The notes below the pieces were generated by a model. The model was given only the letters and a program-made list of their open reading frames with translations, was not told where the DNA came from and made no database searches. This document shows, one piece after another, positions 37,476 to 49,092 of a stretch of 64,000 bases of DNA (position 1 is its first letter; each line of letters starts with the position of its first letter). Source of the DNA: Novosphingobium profundi (lineage in GTDB: Bacteria; Pseudomonadota; Alphaproteobacteria; Sphingomonadales; Sphingomonadaceae). Where the stretch lies: NCBI RefSeq assembly GCF_020524485.1, contig NZ_JAIVLF010000005.1:310001-374000 (forward strand). Reading direction: 5' to 3'. The translations under genes and the position numbers were made by a program.

Positions 37476-37661
37476 ATGAAAGCCCAATCCAAGGCCCAGC
37501 AGAAAGCCGCAGGCGCGGCCCTTTCGGCCAAGCGCGGCGAGACGCCCAAGTCCGAACTGCAAGGCGCCTCGCACGAAATGGTCGAGACCATGAGCGAGGC
37601 CGAACTCGAGGACATGGCCTCGACCAAGCAGAGCGGAAAGCCCGAACGCAAGGACGGCTGA
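37476..37661 (+). CDS. DUF3008 family small protein
   Basis: The 61-residue hydrophilic protein begins MKAQSKAQQKAAGAALSAKR and contains SEAELEDMASTKQSGKPERK, a good match to the DUF3008 pattern of small proteins found across proteobacteria. It is Lys-rich with no membrane segment. The function is unknown; stress-linked expression is often suspected. The start is set by AAGGAGA at 37463-37469, which lies inside a hairpin. Confidence 0.85.
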   Translation: MKAQSKAQQKAAGAALSAKRGETPKSELQGASHEMVETMSEAELEDMASTKQSGKPERKDG

Positions 37662-37758
37662 GCCCGCGCAAAAGCGCCGGGAAGCTCCCCCATGACATTG
37701 CGCAAACATATGGTAATGGTGCCCGCAATCATAAGAAAGTTACGCGAGCATCCCCTGC

Positions 37759-39153
37759 ATGACAGCCCCCGAAGCGACACCCGATTTCGAACACGACGAC
37801 ATACCCTCACGCGACGACCGCGCCTTCCTCGGCCACCCCAAGGGCCTGGGTTATCTGTCCTTCGTCGAGGGGTGTGAGCGCTTCTCCTACTACTCCATGC
37901 AGACGCTTCTCGTGCTCTACATGGTCAAGTACCTGCTGCTGCCCGAGAACGTGGGCAATGTGGTGGGCCTCTCCTGGCTGCGTTCGGTGCATTACACCGG
38001 GCTGGAGGGGCAGCCCCTCGCCTCGGCGATCTTTGGCGACTACACTTCGCTTGTCTACCTGACCCCGGTGCTGGGCGGCATCCTCGCTGACCGCTGGCTT
38101 GGCCGCCGCGCCGCGCTCGTCGCAGGCGCCGTCATCATGTCGGTGGGCCACTTCCTCATGGCGTTCGAGGGCCTGTTCCTCTTTGCGCTTATCGCGTTGG
38201 TCGTTGGCGTGGGCCTCTTCAAGGGCAATATCGCCAGCCAAGTTGGCGAACTCTACGGCCCCGGGGACCTGCGCCGCGCGATGGCCTTCCAGATCTTCTA
38301 CATCGCGATCAACGTCTCGGTCATCGCCGCCCCGCTTGTCGCGGGCACCGCGGGCGAGGAACTGGGCTGGCACTACGGCTTCGGCACCGCGGGCGTGGTC
38401 ATGGTGATCGGCCTTCTCATTTACCTGAAAGCCCGACCCTGGCTGCCCGGCGAGAGTGCCATGGGGACCAAAGCCGCCAAGGACGGCGCGAAGCTCACCC
38501 GCGCCGACGTGCCGCGCCTCGCGACGCTCGCCGTCCTGGTACCCGTGCTCGCCATCGCGATGCTGACCAACCAGGAAATCTTCAACGCCTACCTCGTCTG
38601 GGCCGATGAACGCTTTGCCCTCACCTTCTTCGGCCACAAGGTGCCGACCTCGTGGATGATCACGATCGATGCCGCGCTTGCCTTCTCGATGCTGGTTGCG
38701 GTCGCCTGGTTCTGGAAGTGGCGCGCGCAGCGCACCGGCACCGAGCCCGATGAGCTGGGCAAGATGGTGATCGGCTCGGTCTTCGTGATCGTGGGCGGCC
38801 TGTGCCTTGTCGTCGCCTCGGCCACCACGGCGGCAGACGTGAAGATCGGCCTGTTCTGGCCGGTCCTGTTCCACCTCTTCAACTCGATCGGCTTTGCCCA
38901 CCTCATGCCGGTCAGCCTGGCGCTCTTCACCAAGATCGCCCCGCGCGCGCTGAACGCGACGGTCGTGGGCATCTACTATCTGGCCTTCTTCGCCGCGAAC
39001 AAGACCATCGGCATCGTGGGCGGGTGGTATTCCTCGATGGACACGACGCAGTTCTGGTTATTGCACGTGGCGAGCGCGGCCTTCGGCCTCGTCGCCTTCG
39101 CACTGCTCAAGGTATTCCTGGGCAAGACTCTCGCCGATCAGGCCCCCGCCTGA
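37759..39153 (+). CDS. POT/PTR-family peptide:proton symporter
   Basis: The 464-residue MFS protein carries the POT signature EGCERFSYYSM (about residue 35, the ExxERF motif that couples protons) and GGILADRWLGRRAALVAG. Around twelve membrane helices are visible. It imports di- and tripeptides. The stop lies only six bases from the convergent thioesterase stop, so there is no room for a conventional terminator between them. Confidence 0.92.
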   Translation: MTAPEATPDFEHDDIPSRDDRAFLGHPKGLGYLSFVEGCERFSYYSMQTLLVLYMVKYLLLPENVGNVVGLSWLRSVHYTGLEGQPLASAIFGDYTSLVYLTPVLGGILADRWLGRRAALVAGAVIMSVGHFLMAFEGLFLFALIALVVGVGLFKGNIASQVGELYGPGDLRRAMAFQIFYIAINVSVIAAPLVAGTAGEELGWHYGFGTAGVVMVIGLLIYLKARPWLPGESAMGTKAAKDGAKLTRADVPRLATLAVLVPVLAIAMLTNQEIFNAYLVWADERFALTFFGHKVPTSWMITIDAALAFSMLVAVAWFWKWRAQRTGTEPDELGKMVIGSVFVIVGGLCLVVASATTAADVKIGLFWPVLFHLFNSIGFAHLMPVSLALFTKIAPRALNATVVGIYYLAFFAANKTIGIVGGWYSSMDTTQFWLLHVASAAFGLVAFALLKVFLGKTLADQAPA

Positions 39154-39159
39154 TCGCAA

Positions 39160-39942
39160 TCAGGCGAAGACCGCGACGGACTGCATGCCGGCCACGGCCG
39201 GCGTGCCGCCCTCGCCCCACTGCAGGATGTCCTCGCTCGCCAGACCGTGCCCCGACTGACGGCTGGTCGAGCGGATCAGCCACCAGCCATCGCGCGGCCG
39301 CGCCGCAGTATTCAGCATGTTGACGTGCCACTGCATCGAACTGACGGGCGTGCGCGGCGGCAGATGCGGGAGAACGGCAGGCGGCAGGGCATCGCCCAGC
39401 AGCACCGCCTCGACATCGGCATCGAGCCCCTCGCGCTCGCGCACGCGGACCCACCAGCACAAGTCCGCTTCCTGAAGGCGATCCGCCGGAACCGCCACGC
39501 GCACGTCGAAGTGCATCTGCATGAAGGCCGGAAGCACCTTGGTCTCGAAGACCGGAGCGTCCTCCAAGGGCACCAGGCCATCGGGCAGCGCATAGCCGCC
39601 CAGCGCCAGCACGCTTTCACGCGGGTGCATGAAGACGCAGTTCGCCAGGAACCCGGTTCCCTTCTCCCCCACCAGCTCGGCAGTCACCCAGACCGCGTTG
39701 CGGCCCGCCCGCACGATCTTCGCGCGCGCCTCGATGCGGCCCACCAGCGGGGAAATCATCGAGAACTGCGCCGAACGCAGCGGCAAGGGCTCGGGCAGAA
39801 CCCGGCGCGCGGCTTCCACCGCCAGCGCCGAGGTCAACCCGCCATAAGCGGTGCGCCCCTGCTGCCAGTCGGGCGTGATCGCAAGGGCAAAGCCGTCCTC
39901 CAGCACCTCGGCGCCGGAGAGCATTTCGACAAGCGCAGGCAT
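39160..39942 (-). CDS. Acyl-CoA thioesterase, double hotdog type
   Basis: This 260-residue protein resembles TesB-like thioesterases. The first hotdog half has ITPDWQQGRTAYGGLTSAL, the usual substrate-entry motif, then PLRSAQFSMISPLVGRIEARAKI; the second half ends with SRQSGHGLASEDILQWGEGG. It probably hydrolyses acyl-CoA. It lies five bases beyond the csaA-like gene and behind pccA, so it could tune acyl-CoA pools in the propionate block. Confidence 0.8.
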   Translation of the reverse strand: MPALVEMLSGAEVLEDGFALAITPDWQQGRTAYGGLTSALAVEAARRVLPEPLPLRSAQFSMISPLVGRIEARAKIVRAGRNAVWVTAELVGEKGTGFLANCVFMHPRESVLALGGYALPDGLVPLEDAPVFETKVLPAFMQMHFDVRVAVPADRLQEADLCWWVRVREREGLDADVEAVLLGDALPPAVLPHLPPRTPVSSMQWHVNMLNTAARPRDGWWLIRSTSRQSGHGLASEDILQWGEGGTPAVAGMQSVAVFA

Positions 39943-39946
39943 CGCC

Positions 39947-40318
39947 TCAGGCCAGCCGCGCGCCGTTGGGAACCGGCGTGTCGGGCGAGAAGAGCGTGAT
40001 GCGCCCCTCTTCGTCCCCGAACCCCAGCGTCAGGCACTCGGACATGGCCTTGCCGATCTGGCGCGGCGGAAAGTTCACCACCGCGGCGATCTGCTTGCCG
40101 ACCAGGTCCTCGCATTCATAGAGCGCAGCCACCTGCCCGATCGACTTGCGCGTCCCGATGCCGGGCCCGAAGTCGATCAGGAGTTTGTAGCTGGGCTTGC
40201 GCGCCCCCTCGTAGACCGTGGCCTCGACCACGGTCCCCACGCGAATGTCGACCTTCAGGAAATCGTCAAAGGCAATGGTTTCGGCAGGCGCCGCATCTGC
40301 GTCGTGGTCGAGGTGCAA
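39947..40318 (-). CDS. csaA: CsaA-like tRNA-binding-domain protein
   Basis: The 123-residue protein is a single EMAP-II-type tRNA-binding domain: FLKVDIRVGTVVEA, YKLLIDFGPGIGTRKSIGQ, VNFPPRQIGKAMSECLTLGF. CsaA proteins form dimers and show chaperone-like export functions, with tRNA binding in vitro. It is slightly longer than the usual 110 residues through an N-terminal acidic extension. It lies three bases after the pccA stop. Confidence 0.88.
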   Translation of the reverse strand: MHLDHDADAAPAETIAFDDFLKVDIRVGTVVEATVYEGARKPSYKLLIDFGPGIGTRKSIGQVAALYECEDLVGKQIAAVVNFPPRQIGKAMSECLTLGFGDEEGRITLFSPDTPVPNGARLA

Positions 40319-40321
40319 GGG

Positions 40322-42343
40322 TTACTCCAGTTCCAGGATGATCGCGTCGACTGCCAGGCTGTCGCCCGCCTTGGCGTTGACCGCCTTGACCGTGCCCGAC
40401 TTTTCGGCGCGCAGGATGTTCTCCATCTTCATCGCCTCGATCACGGCCAGCGGCTGGCCGGTCTCGACCTTGTCGCCCTCGCCCACGTTGAGCGAGACGA
40501 GGAGGCCCGGCATCGGGCAGATGAGGTACTTGGAAAGATCGGGCGGAATCTTCTCGATCATGTGCCTGGAATGCTGCGACACGCGGGTCGGCAAGCAGTC
40601 GAGCGTGTGGATCGCCCCGCGCGTGGTCATCTTGAAGCCCATGCGCGTGGTCTCGAGCTTGATCGTGATCGGCTCGCCATCGATGTCGGCATCGATGAAG
40701 CGATCGCCCGGCGTATATTCGAGCGCAAGGTCCACCTCGACATCGTTGACGAGGATCGTGTCCTCCTCGACGACCACGGTGTAGGGCTCCTTCCCGAGCG
40801 TCACGGTCCATTCACCCGGCGGATCGAGCGGGGTCGCCAGCTGGCCATCGACGCGGCGCGCACGGTCGGCACGGGCGGCGGCGATGAAACCGGCGACGGC
40901 CGCCAGCTTGATCTTGAGTTCGTCCGAAGCGGGTGCCCCGTGGAAGCCTTCGGGGTATTCCTCGGCAATGAAGCCGGTGGTCAGTTCGCCCGAACGGAAC
41001 CGCTCGTGCTGCATGATCGCGTTCACGAAATCGATGTTGTGGCCCAGCCCCTCGATCTCAAAGGCGTCGAGCGCGGCGATCTGCTTGTCGGCCGCCTCGT
41101 CGCGGGTCTCGCCCCAGGTGATCAGCTTGGCGATCATCGGGTCGTAGAACATCGAGACCTGGCCACCTTCGTAGACACCATCGTCGACGCGGATGCCGTC
41201 GATGCCCCGGCGGCCATTGGCCGTGCCATCATCGCTCCAGCCGTCGACCGGCGGATTGTAGCGCACAAGGCGCCCGGTCGAGGGCAGGAAGCCGCGGTAG
41301 GGGTCCTCGGCGTAGACGCGGTTCTCGATGGCCCAGCCCTCGATCTTCACGTCGTCCTGCGTCATCGCCAGCTTCTCGCCATAGGCGACGCGGATCATCT
41401 GCTCGACAAGGTCGACCCCGGTGATCGCCTCGGTCACCGGGTGCTCGACCTGGAGACGGGTGTTCATTTCCAGGAAGTAGAACGATTCGCCCGTCGGGTC
41501 CGCACCCGAGACGATGAGTTCGACCGTGCCCGCCGAGTGGTAGTCCACCGCGCGCGCCAGGGCGACGCACTGCTCGCCCATGGCCTTGCGCATCTTGTCG
41601 GTGACGAAGGGCGACGGCGCTTCTTCGACCACCTTCTGGTGGCGGCGCTGGATCGAGCATTCGCGCTCGTTCAGGTAGAGGATGTTGCCGTGCTTGTCGC
41701 CCAGGATCTGGATCTCGATGTGGCGCGGGTTCTCGATGAACTTTTCAATGAAGACACGGTCATCGCCAAAGGAGTTGAGACCCTCGCGGCGGGTTGCCTC
41801 GAAGCCTTCGCGCACGTCGGTTTCCGACCAGGCGAGGCGCATGCCCTTGCCGCCGCCGCCAGCCGACGCCTTCATCATCACCGGGTAGCCGATCTCGTTG
41901 GAGATCTTCACCGCGTGCTCGGTGTCCTCGATCACGCCGACAAAGCCCGGGACCACGTTCACACCGGCCTCGCGCGCCAGCTTCTTGGATTCGATCTTGT
42001 CGCCCATCGCCGCGATCGCGCCCGGGGGCGGGCCGATGAAGGCGATGTTTTCCTTGGCCAGCGCCTCGGCGAACGAGGTTCGCTCGGAGAGGAAGCCATA
42101 GCCCGGGTGTACGGCCTCGGCGCCTGTCTGCTTGCACGCGGCAATGATCTTGTCCGCGATCAGGTAGCTTTCCGCCGCGGGCGAGGGCCCGATGTGGATC
42201 GCCTCATCCGCCATCTTGACGAAGGGCGCTTGTGCGTCGGCATCGGAGTACACGGCCACGGTCTCGATACCCATGCGCCGCGCGGTCTTGATCACGCGGC
42301 AGGCAATCTCGCCACGGTTTGCGATCAGAATCTTCTTGAACAT
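40322..42343 (-). CDS. pccA: Propionyl-CoA carboxylase alpha subunit (biotin carboxylase + BCCP)
   Basis: PccA (673 residues) carboxylates biotin with ATP and bicarbonate. The N-terminus has FKKILIANRGEIACRV, the ATP-grasp motif KASAGGGGKGMRL, ECSIQRRHQKVVEEAPSP and the EMNTRLQVEHPVTE segment. The C-terminal biotinyl domain has EAMKMEN with the biotinylated Lys at about 639. Its partner pccB lies 9 kb upstream in the same direction, at the head of the block. The upstream neighbour is an AT-rich gene five bases away. Confidence 0.95.
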   Translation of the reverse strand: MFKKILIANRGEIACRVIKTARRMGIETVAVYSDADAQAPFVKMADEAIHIGPSPAAESYLIADKIIAACKQTGAEAVHPGYGFLSERTSFAEALAKENIAFIGPPPGAIAAMGDKIESKKLAREAGVNVVPGFVGVIEDTEHAVKISNEIGYPVMMKASAGGGGKGMRLAWSETDVREGFEATRREGLNSFGDDRVFIEKFIENPRHIEIQILGDKHGNILYLNERECSIQRRHQKVVEEAPSPFVTDKMRKAMGEQCVALARAVDYHSAGTVELIVSGADPTGESFYFLEMNTRLQVEHPVTEAITGVDLVEQMIRVAYGEKLAMTQDDVKIEGWAIENRVYAEDPYRGFLPSTGRLVRYNPPVDGWSDDGTANGRRGIDGIRVDDGVYEGGQVSMFYDPMIAKLITWGETRDEAADKQIAALDAFEIEGLGHNIDFVNAIMQHERFRSGELTTGFIAEEYPEGFHGAPASDELKIKLAAVAGFIAAARADRARRVDGQLATPLDPPGEWTVTLGKEPYTVVVEEDTILVNDVEVDLALEYTPGDRFIDADIDGEPITIKLETTRMGFKMTTRGAIHTLDCLPTRVSQHSRHMIEKIPPDLSKYLICPMPGLLVSLNVGEGDKVETGQPLAVIEAMKMENILRAEKSGTVKAVNAKAGDSLAVDAIILELE

Positions 42344-42348
42344 CCCAA

Positions 42349-42978
42349 CTACCTCATCAAACTCAGCGACTTATTAGCAAAATAGAAGTACGTAACAGGA
42401 CCGCCAGAAGATTCGATCTTTAAAGAAAGAGGAACGTAACCAGCAAACTCCTCGTACAGATCGACTCTCTCCAAATCAAAAACTGGAGAAATCAAGCCAC
42501 CCATCGCATGATTATACTCATAAGAATCCAGTCTGCTGACTTCTTCCACAGCCCAATTCATCATCCTCACTAGATCATTAATTGTACGCTTCTCGCCAAA
42601 CCCCCAATTGTCGCGTTCAGAAGTCTTCTTAAACTCAAACGAAAATGAGCGTTCACCATCATGAAACCAAAGATCGGCACGCCCTTGGATGAGATTTTCC
42701 CGATCTGTTTTAGACAGCACTTTCCCGAGACGTTCTTTCTCTAAAACCTCCCAAGCTCGCTTGCTCAGCGGGTATTCAGCCAACGGGATCATTCCCTTAC
42801 GGCTCGCCCCCGCCAAAAGAACACTCACTCCAGCAGTCTCATTGTCAAAGAATGGCGAATACTGCTCATACCAAGCCGCCATCCCCTCAGATATTTCATC
42901 TGCGCCAGCTATCATCTTCTCAATCGCTGGAGCCAGATATTTATATCGCTCATCCTTCTTCACCCAAGACCAAGCCAA
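42349..42978 (-). CDS. AT-rich gene, possible PD-(D/E)XK nuclease-like protein
   Basis: This 209-residue protein is not recognised as a named family. Its codons are much more AT-rich than both neighbours, which argues for recent transfer. Residues 99-118 contain GRADLWFHDGERSFSFEFKK, in which Asp102, Glu115 and Lys117 fit the D...ExK pattern of PD-(D/E)XK nucleases on a beta-hairpin. An aromatic helical N-terminus (residues 1-90) and a helix NDLVRMMNWAVEEV follow the usual alpha-beta order. It fits exactly between bioB and pccA with 3- and 5-base gaps. The nuclease idea is inference; three residues are weak evidence. Confidence 0.6.
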   Translation of the reverse strand: MAWSWVKKDERYKYLAPAIEKMIAGADEISEGMAAWYEQYSPFFDNETAGVSVLLAGASRKGMIPLAEYPLSKRAWEVLEKERLGKVLSKTDRENLIQGRADLWFHDGERSFSFEFKKTSERDNWGFGEKRTINDLVRMMNWAVEEVSRLDSYEYNHAMGGLISPVFDLERVDLYEEFAGYVPLSLKIESSGGPVTYFYFANKSLSLMR

Positions 42979-42981
42979 TAT

Positions 42982-44040
42982 TCACTCCTCGAATTCGAGC
43001 TTGGCGCAGCCCTTGGGCATGCGGCTGGCTTCGACATCGGCGGATGTCTCGGTGATCGCCATGGGCTTGAGGCCCAGGCGTTCGAACATGGCAAGGTCGC
43101 TGTCATCGCCCGCGTTGGGGGCGGTGAGCAGCTTGTCGCCGGTGAAGATCGAGTTGGCGCCCGCCATGAAGCACATGGCCTGCGTCATCTCGGACATGGA
43201 TTCGCGGCCCGCCGAGAGGCGCACCATCGAATGGGGCATGGTAATGCGCGCGACCGCGACGGTGCGGACGAACTCCACATCGTCGATCTTGGCCATCGGC
43301 GTGTCGGCCAGCATGTCGCCCAGCACCGTGCCCTTGACCGGCACGAGCGCGTTCACCGGCACCGACTGCGGATGATCGGGGAGCGTCGCCAGCGTGTGGA
43401 CGAAGCCGACACGGTCAGCCCGCGTCTCACCCATGCCCACAATGCCGCCCGAGCACACGTTCATGCCCGCCATGCGCACGTTGGAGAGCGTGTCGAGACG
43501 GTCCTCCATGGTGCGCGTGGTGATGACATCGTCATAGCGTTCGGGCGAGGTGTCGATGTTGTGGTTGTAGTAGTCGAGACCGGCTTCCTTGAGCATGTCG
43601 GCCTGTTCGGCCGTCAGCATGCCCAGCGTCATGCAGGTTTCCATGCCCATTGCGCGCACGCCCTTCACCATCTCGATGATGGCGGGCATGTCGCGGTCCT
43701 TGGGGTTGCGCCAGGCCGCGCCCATGCAGAAGCGGGTCGATCCCTGGTCGGCGGCCTGCGCGGCGCGCTGGAGAACTTCCGACACGCCCATCAGCTTGGT
43801 CGCCTTGACGCCGCTCTTGGCGTGGACCGACTGCGAGCAGTAGCCGCAGTCTTCCTGGCAGCCGCCGGTCTTGATCGAGAGCAGCGTCGAAAGCTGGACC
43901 TCGTTCGCCTTGTGATTGGCGCGGTGGACCTCGGCGGCGCGAAAGACCAGCTCGGTAAACGGCAGGTCGAACAGCGCGGCGATCTCCTCGCGCGTCCAGT
44001 CGTTGCGGATGGCGGTGTGGGGGGCGTCGGTCATAGTCAA
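42982..44040 (-). CDS. bioB: Biotin synthase
   Basis: BioB (352 residues) is a radical SAM enzyme inserting sulfur into dethiobiotin. The CxxxCxxC cluster is [10 protein letters not shown] (Cys61, 65, 68). [24 protein letters not shown] and [11 protein letters not shown] are further family motifs. Its start overlaps the metY stop (ATGA). Placed with propionyl-CoA carboxylase genes, it supplies their cofactor. Confidence 0.96.
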   Translation of the reverse strand: MTMTDAPHTAIRNDWTREEIAALFDLPFTELVFRAAEVHRANHKANEVQLSTLLSIKTGGCQEDCGYCSQSVHAKSGVKATKLMGVSEVLQRAAQAADQGSTRFCMGAAWRNPKDRDMPAIIEMVKGVRAMGMETCMTLGMLTAEQADMLKEAGLDYYNHNIDTSPERYDDVITTRTMEDRLDTLSNVRMAGMNVCSGGIVGMGETRADRVGFVHTLATLPDHPQSVPVNALVPVKGTVLGDMLADTPMAKIDDVEFVRTVAVARITMPHSMVRLSAGRESMSEMTQAMCFMAGANSIFTGDKLLTAPNAGDDSDLAMFERLGLKPMAITETSADVEASRMPKGCAKLEFEE

Positions 44041-45311
44041 ATCTGCTCCAGGGCCTGCGCGAGGTCGGCCACGATATCGTCGATGTGCTCGATCCCCACG
44101 GACACGCGCACGACATCGGGCCCTGCGCCTGCCTCGACCAGTTCGTCGTCGCGCAGCTGGCTGTGCGTCGTCGAAGCCGGGTGGATGATCAGCGAGCGCG
44201 TGTCCCCGATATTGGCCAGGTGGCTGAACAATTGGACCGAAGACACGAGCTTCACGCCCGCCTCATAGCCGCCTTTGACCCCGAAGGTGAAGACGGCGCC
44301 GCCCTTGCCGCCCAGATAGGTCTTCGCAAGCTGGTGATAGTCGCTCTCGGGCAGACCCGCATAGCTGACCCAGGCGACCTTGGGATGGGCCTGGAGCCAC
44401 GTGGCCAGATGCAGCGCGTTGTCGCAGTGGCGCTCCATGCGCAGCGCAAGGGTTTCCATGCCTGTCAATACGTTAAAGGCGTTCTGCGGCGCGAGCGTGG
44501 GGCCAAGGTCACGCATTCCCAGCGCGCGGCAGGCCAGGACAAAGGCCAGGTTGCCAAACGCCTCGGTGAAGACCTTGCCGTGGTAGCTGGGGTTGGGCTG
44601 GGAAAGATAGGGGTACTTGCCCCCTGCGTTCCAGTCGAAGGTGCCCGCGTCCACGATCAGGCCCGCAATCGAATTGCCGTGCCCGCCCAGGAACTTGGTG
44701 GCCGAGTGAACCACAACGTCGGCGCCATGTTCGATAGGACGGCACAGCGCTGGCGTCGCCATGGTGTTGTCGACGATCAGCGGCACGCCTGCCGCATGGG
44801 CGACCCTGGCAATCGCGGCAATGTCCTGAACCACGCCGCCGGGATTGGCGAGGCTCTCGATGAAGACCGCGCGGGTCTTGTCATCAATGGCGGCGGCGAC
44901 TTCCTCGGGATCGTCCGCGTTCACGAACTTCGAATCCCAGGCCATCTTCTTGAAGCTGTGCCCGATCTGGTTGAGCGAACCGCCGTAGAGCTTCTTGGCC
45001 GCCACGATGTTGCAGCCCGGCTCCATCAGCGTGTGGAAGGCAAGAAACTGCGCGGCATGGCCCGAGGCGGTCGAGAGCGCCGCCACCCCGCCTTCGAGCG
45101 CGGCGATCTTGCCTTCGAGCGCGCCGTTGGTGGGGTTCATGATGCGGGTATAGATGTTGCCGAATTCGTTGAGCGCAAAGAGGTCGGCCGCGTGCTCGGG
45201 GCCGTCAAAAACGTAGCTGGCCGTCTGATAGATCGGCGTGATGCGCGCATTCGTCGCCGGATCGGGCTGGGTACCGGCGTGGATGGTCATGGTCTCGAGC
45301 TTGTGCGTCAT
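44037..45311 (-). CDS. metY: O-acetylhomoserine sulfhydrylase
   Basis: MetY (424 residues) is a PLP enzyme forming homocysteine from O-acetylhomoserine and sulfide. It opens with [21 protein letters not shown], continues with [10 protein letters not shown], and carries the PLP Lys in [17 protein letters not shown]. The start at ATG 45311 has GGAGAGGGA before it; a further ATG at 45335 is weaker. It is translationally coupled to bioB, an uncommon pairing. Confidence 0.9.
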   Translation of the reverse strand: MTHKLETMTIHAGTQPDPATNARITPIYQTASYVFDGPEHAADLFALNEFGNIYTRIMNPTNGALEGKIAALEGGVAALSTASGHAAQFLAFHTLMEPGCNIVAAKKLYGGSLNQIGHSFKKMAWDSKFVNADDPEEVAAAIDDKTRAVFIESLANPGGVVQDIAAIARVAHAAGVPLIVDNTMATPALCRPIEHGADVVVHSATKFLGGHGNSIAGLIVDAGTFDWNAGGKYPYLSQPNPSYHGKVFTEAFGNLAFVLACRALGMRDLGPTLAPQNAFNVLTGMETLALRMERHCDNALHLATWLQAHPKVAWVSYAGLPESDYHQLAKTYLGGKGGAVFTFGVKGGYEAGVKLVSSVQLFSHLANIGDTRSLIIHPASTTHSQLRDDELVEAGAGPDVVRVSVGIEHIDDIVADLAQALEQI

Positions 45312-45331
45312 GTCCCTCTCCTGTCCTCTCG

Positions 45332-46135
45332 TCACTGAACCGTTTCGCCAAGGCGGCGCGTCGCATAACCGCGCAGTGCATCGGCGTAGTGCGGCGCGGC
45401 GCGGCGTGCGCCCTCGTCCGCCCCGAACCCTTCGACCGAACGCGCAATGCGCGCCAGAGCCGCATCGCTCAGACTGTCCAGCCGCGCGCGGTAGATACCG
45501 ATGGTGAAGACGATGGCGCGCGAGCGCTTGAGACGGCGCAGCGCCTCACGCTCGCAGCGCACGAAGAGAGTACTGCCTGCGTTCTCGGGCGTAACATGCG
45601 CGAAGCGGGCCTCGGGCGCCGTGTCGGGGAGATACCGCAGCGCATCGCTCGCCACTACGAAGGCGTTGGTGCGCCCGAAGATGTTGAAGGACTGCAAGCC
45701 CTCCATGAACTTGTCGACGCCGCTGGCAAGCGCCTCTTCATACCCATCGATGGGCGCATGGATCGCCGCGGTGGAGAGGCCCATCTTCTCCTCAAGACGC
45801 CAGTCGGTTGGAAAGGCGACCGCCCCCGCGGCAAGACGGAACGGCGCGCCGGGGGCATCCTGAACCATGATGCACAGGTCCTCCCAGCAGGCCCGTGCGC
45901 AATCCTCAAGGTCCCCCTCGACACCCAGCAACTCGCCCAGCTCGGCAATCGCGTCGGCCGCCTCGGGCCGCACAATCACGCTGTGCGGGTGCGCATCGAA
46001 GGCGGCGGCGCGCGCGGTGAGGTCGGGCGTGGGATCGAGCCAGTCGGCCTCGCGCAAGCGCACCAGCCCCATGCGCAAAGGCCCTTCGACCCGCGCCTGG
46101 GGGAGGAGTGCCTCCACGGAAAAACCGAGTGTCAT
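45332..46135 (-). CDS. DUF3445 protein (haem-dependent N-demethylase alpha-subunit-like)
   Basis: The 267-residue protein starts MTLGFSVEALLPQ at 46135. It has RMGLVRLREADWLDP, a central DLCIMVQDAPGAPFRLAAGAVAFPTDWRLEEK segment spanning about residues 90-121 and AIHAPIDGYEE. These are typical of the DUF3445 family, whose better-known members are alpha subunits of haem-dependent oxidative N-demethylases. No partner subunits are seen. Its role beside methylmalonyl-CoA mutase is unclear. Confidence 0.8.
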   Translation of the reverse strand: MTLGFSVEALLPQARVEGPLRMGLVRLREADWLDPTPDLTARAAAFDAHPHSVIVRPEAADAIAELGELLGVEGDLEDCARACWEDLCIMVQDAPGAPFRLAAGAVAFPTDWRLEEKMGLSTAAIHAPIDGYEEALASGVDKFMEGLQSFNIFGRTNAFVVASDALRYLPDTAPEARFAHVTPENAGSTLFVRCEREALRRLKRSRAIVFTIGIYRARLDSLSDAALARIARSVEGFGADEGARRAAPHYADALRGYATRRLGETVQ

Positions 46136-46163
46136 CGTCTCTATCCCACGCCCGTCCCGCCGC

Positions 46164-48311
<2,148 letters not shown>

Positions 48312-48312
48312 C

Positions 48313-49092
48313 TCAGAATCCCTTGAACTCGGGTTTGCGCTTCTCGCGGAAGGCGGTGACCGCTTCCTTGAAGTCCTCGGAGAAGCCGGCATCGCTCTGG
48401 TTCGCCGCTTCCATTCGGAGGCTCTGGTCAAAATCATGGTCAAGCGCGTGGATGACCTGCTTGCGGATCATCCCCAGCGCCCGCGTTGGCCCCTTGGCGA
48501 GCTTCGCGGCCAACGCCTTCGCCTCGGCCAGCGAAGTTCCGTCTTCGACCACGCGCGCGATAAGGCCCATGCCTTGCGCATCCTCGGCCGAGAGCTTTTC
48601 GCCCAGCAGCGCCAGTTCCATTGCGCGCGCGCGGCCCACGCACTTGGCCACCATCCAGGTTGCGCCTGCATCGGGGACAAGGCCAATGTTGGCAAAGGCG
48701 AGCAGGAAGTAGGCCGAGCGCTCGGCAACGACGATATCACCGGCAAGCGCAAAGCCCATGCCTGCGCCCACCGCCGGGCCATTGACGGCGACGACGAGCG
48801 GCACGGGCAGTTCGGCCAGCGTGCGCGCCAGCGGGTTGTAGGTGGTGCCCAGAATCTCGCCCAGGTCCTCGGGCAGCGCGTCCTCGCCATCAGCCTGCAG
48901 GTCCGCGCCCGACGAAAAGGCCCGGCCCGCGCCCGTCAGCACCAGCGCGCGCGCACCTTCGGCCACGCTCGTCTCCAGCGCGAGGCGCAGTTCGGTGATG
49001 AGACGCGGGGTCAGCGCGTTCAGGCGCTCCTCGCGCGAGAGCGTGAGAATGGCGACATCGCCCTCACGCTCGACCTTGAGAACCTCGGCCAT
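48313..49092 (-). CDS. Enoyl-CoA hydratase/isomerase family protein
   Basis: The 259-residue crotonase-fold protein has [15 protein letters not shown] (oxyanion hole, residue about 53-67), [22 protein letters not shown] and [21 protein letters not shown]. Glu at the usual second catalytic position is not obvious, so it might be a 2-(1,2-epoxy)-CoA or isomerase type. It lies between epimerase and mutase. A role in branched-chain or odd-chain acyl-CoA breakdown is inferred. Confidence 0.85.
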   Translation of the reverse strand: MAEVLKVEREGDVAILTLSREERLNALTPRLITELRLALETSVAEGARALVLTGAGRAFSSGADLQADGEDALPEDLGEILGTTYNPLARTLAELPVPLVVAVNGPAVGAGMGFALAGDIVVAERSAYFLLAFANIGLVPDAGATWMVAKCVGRARAMELALLGEKLSAEDAQGMGLIARVVEDGTSLAEAKALAAKLAKGPTRALGMIRKQVIHALDHDFDQSLRMEAANQSDAGFSEDFKEAVTAFREKRKPEFKGF

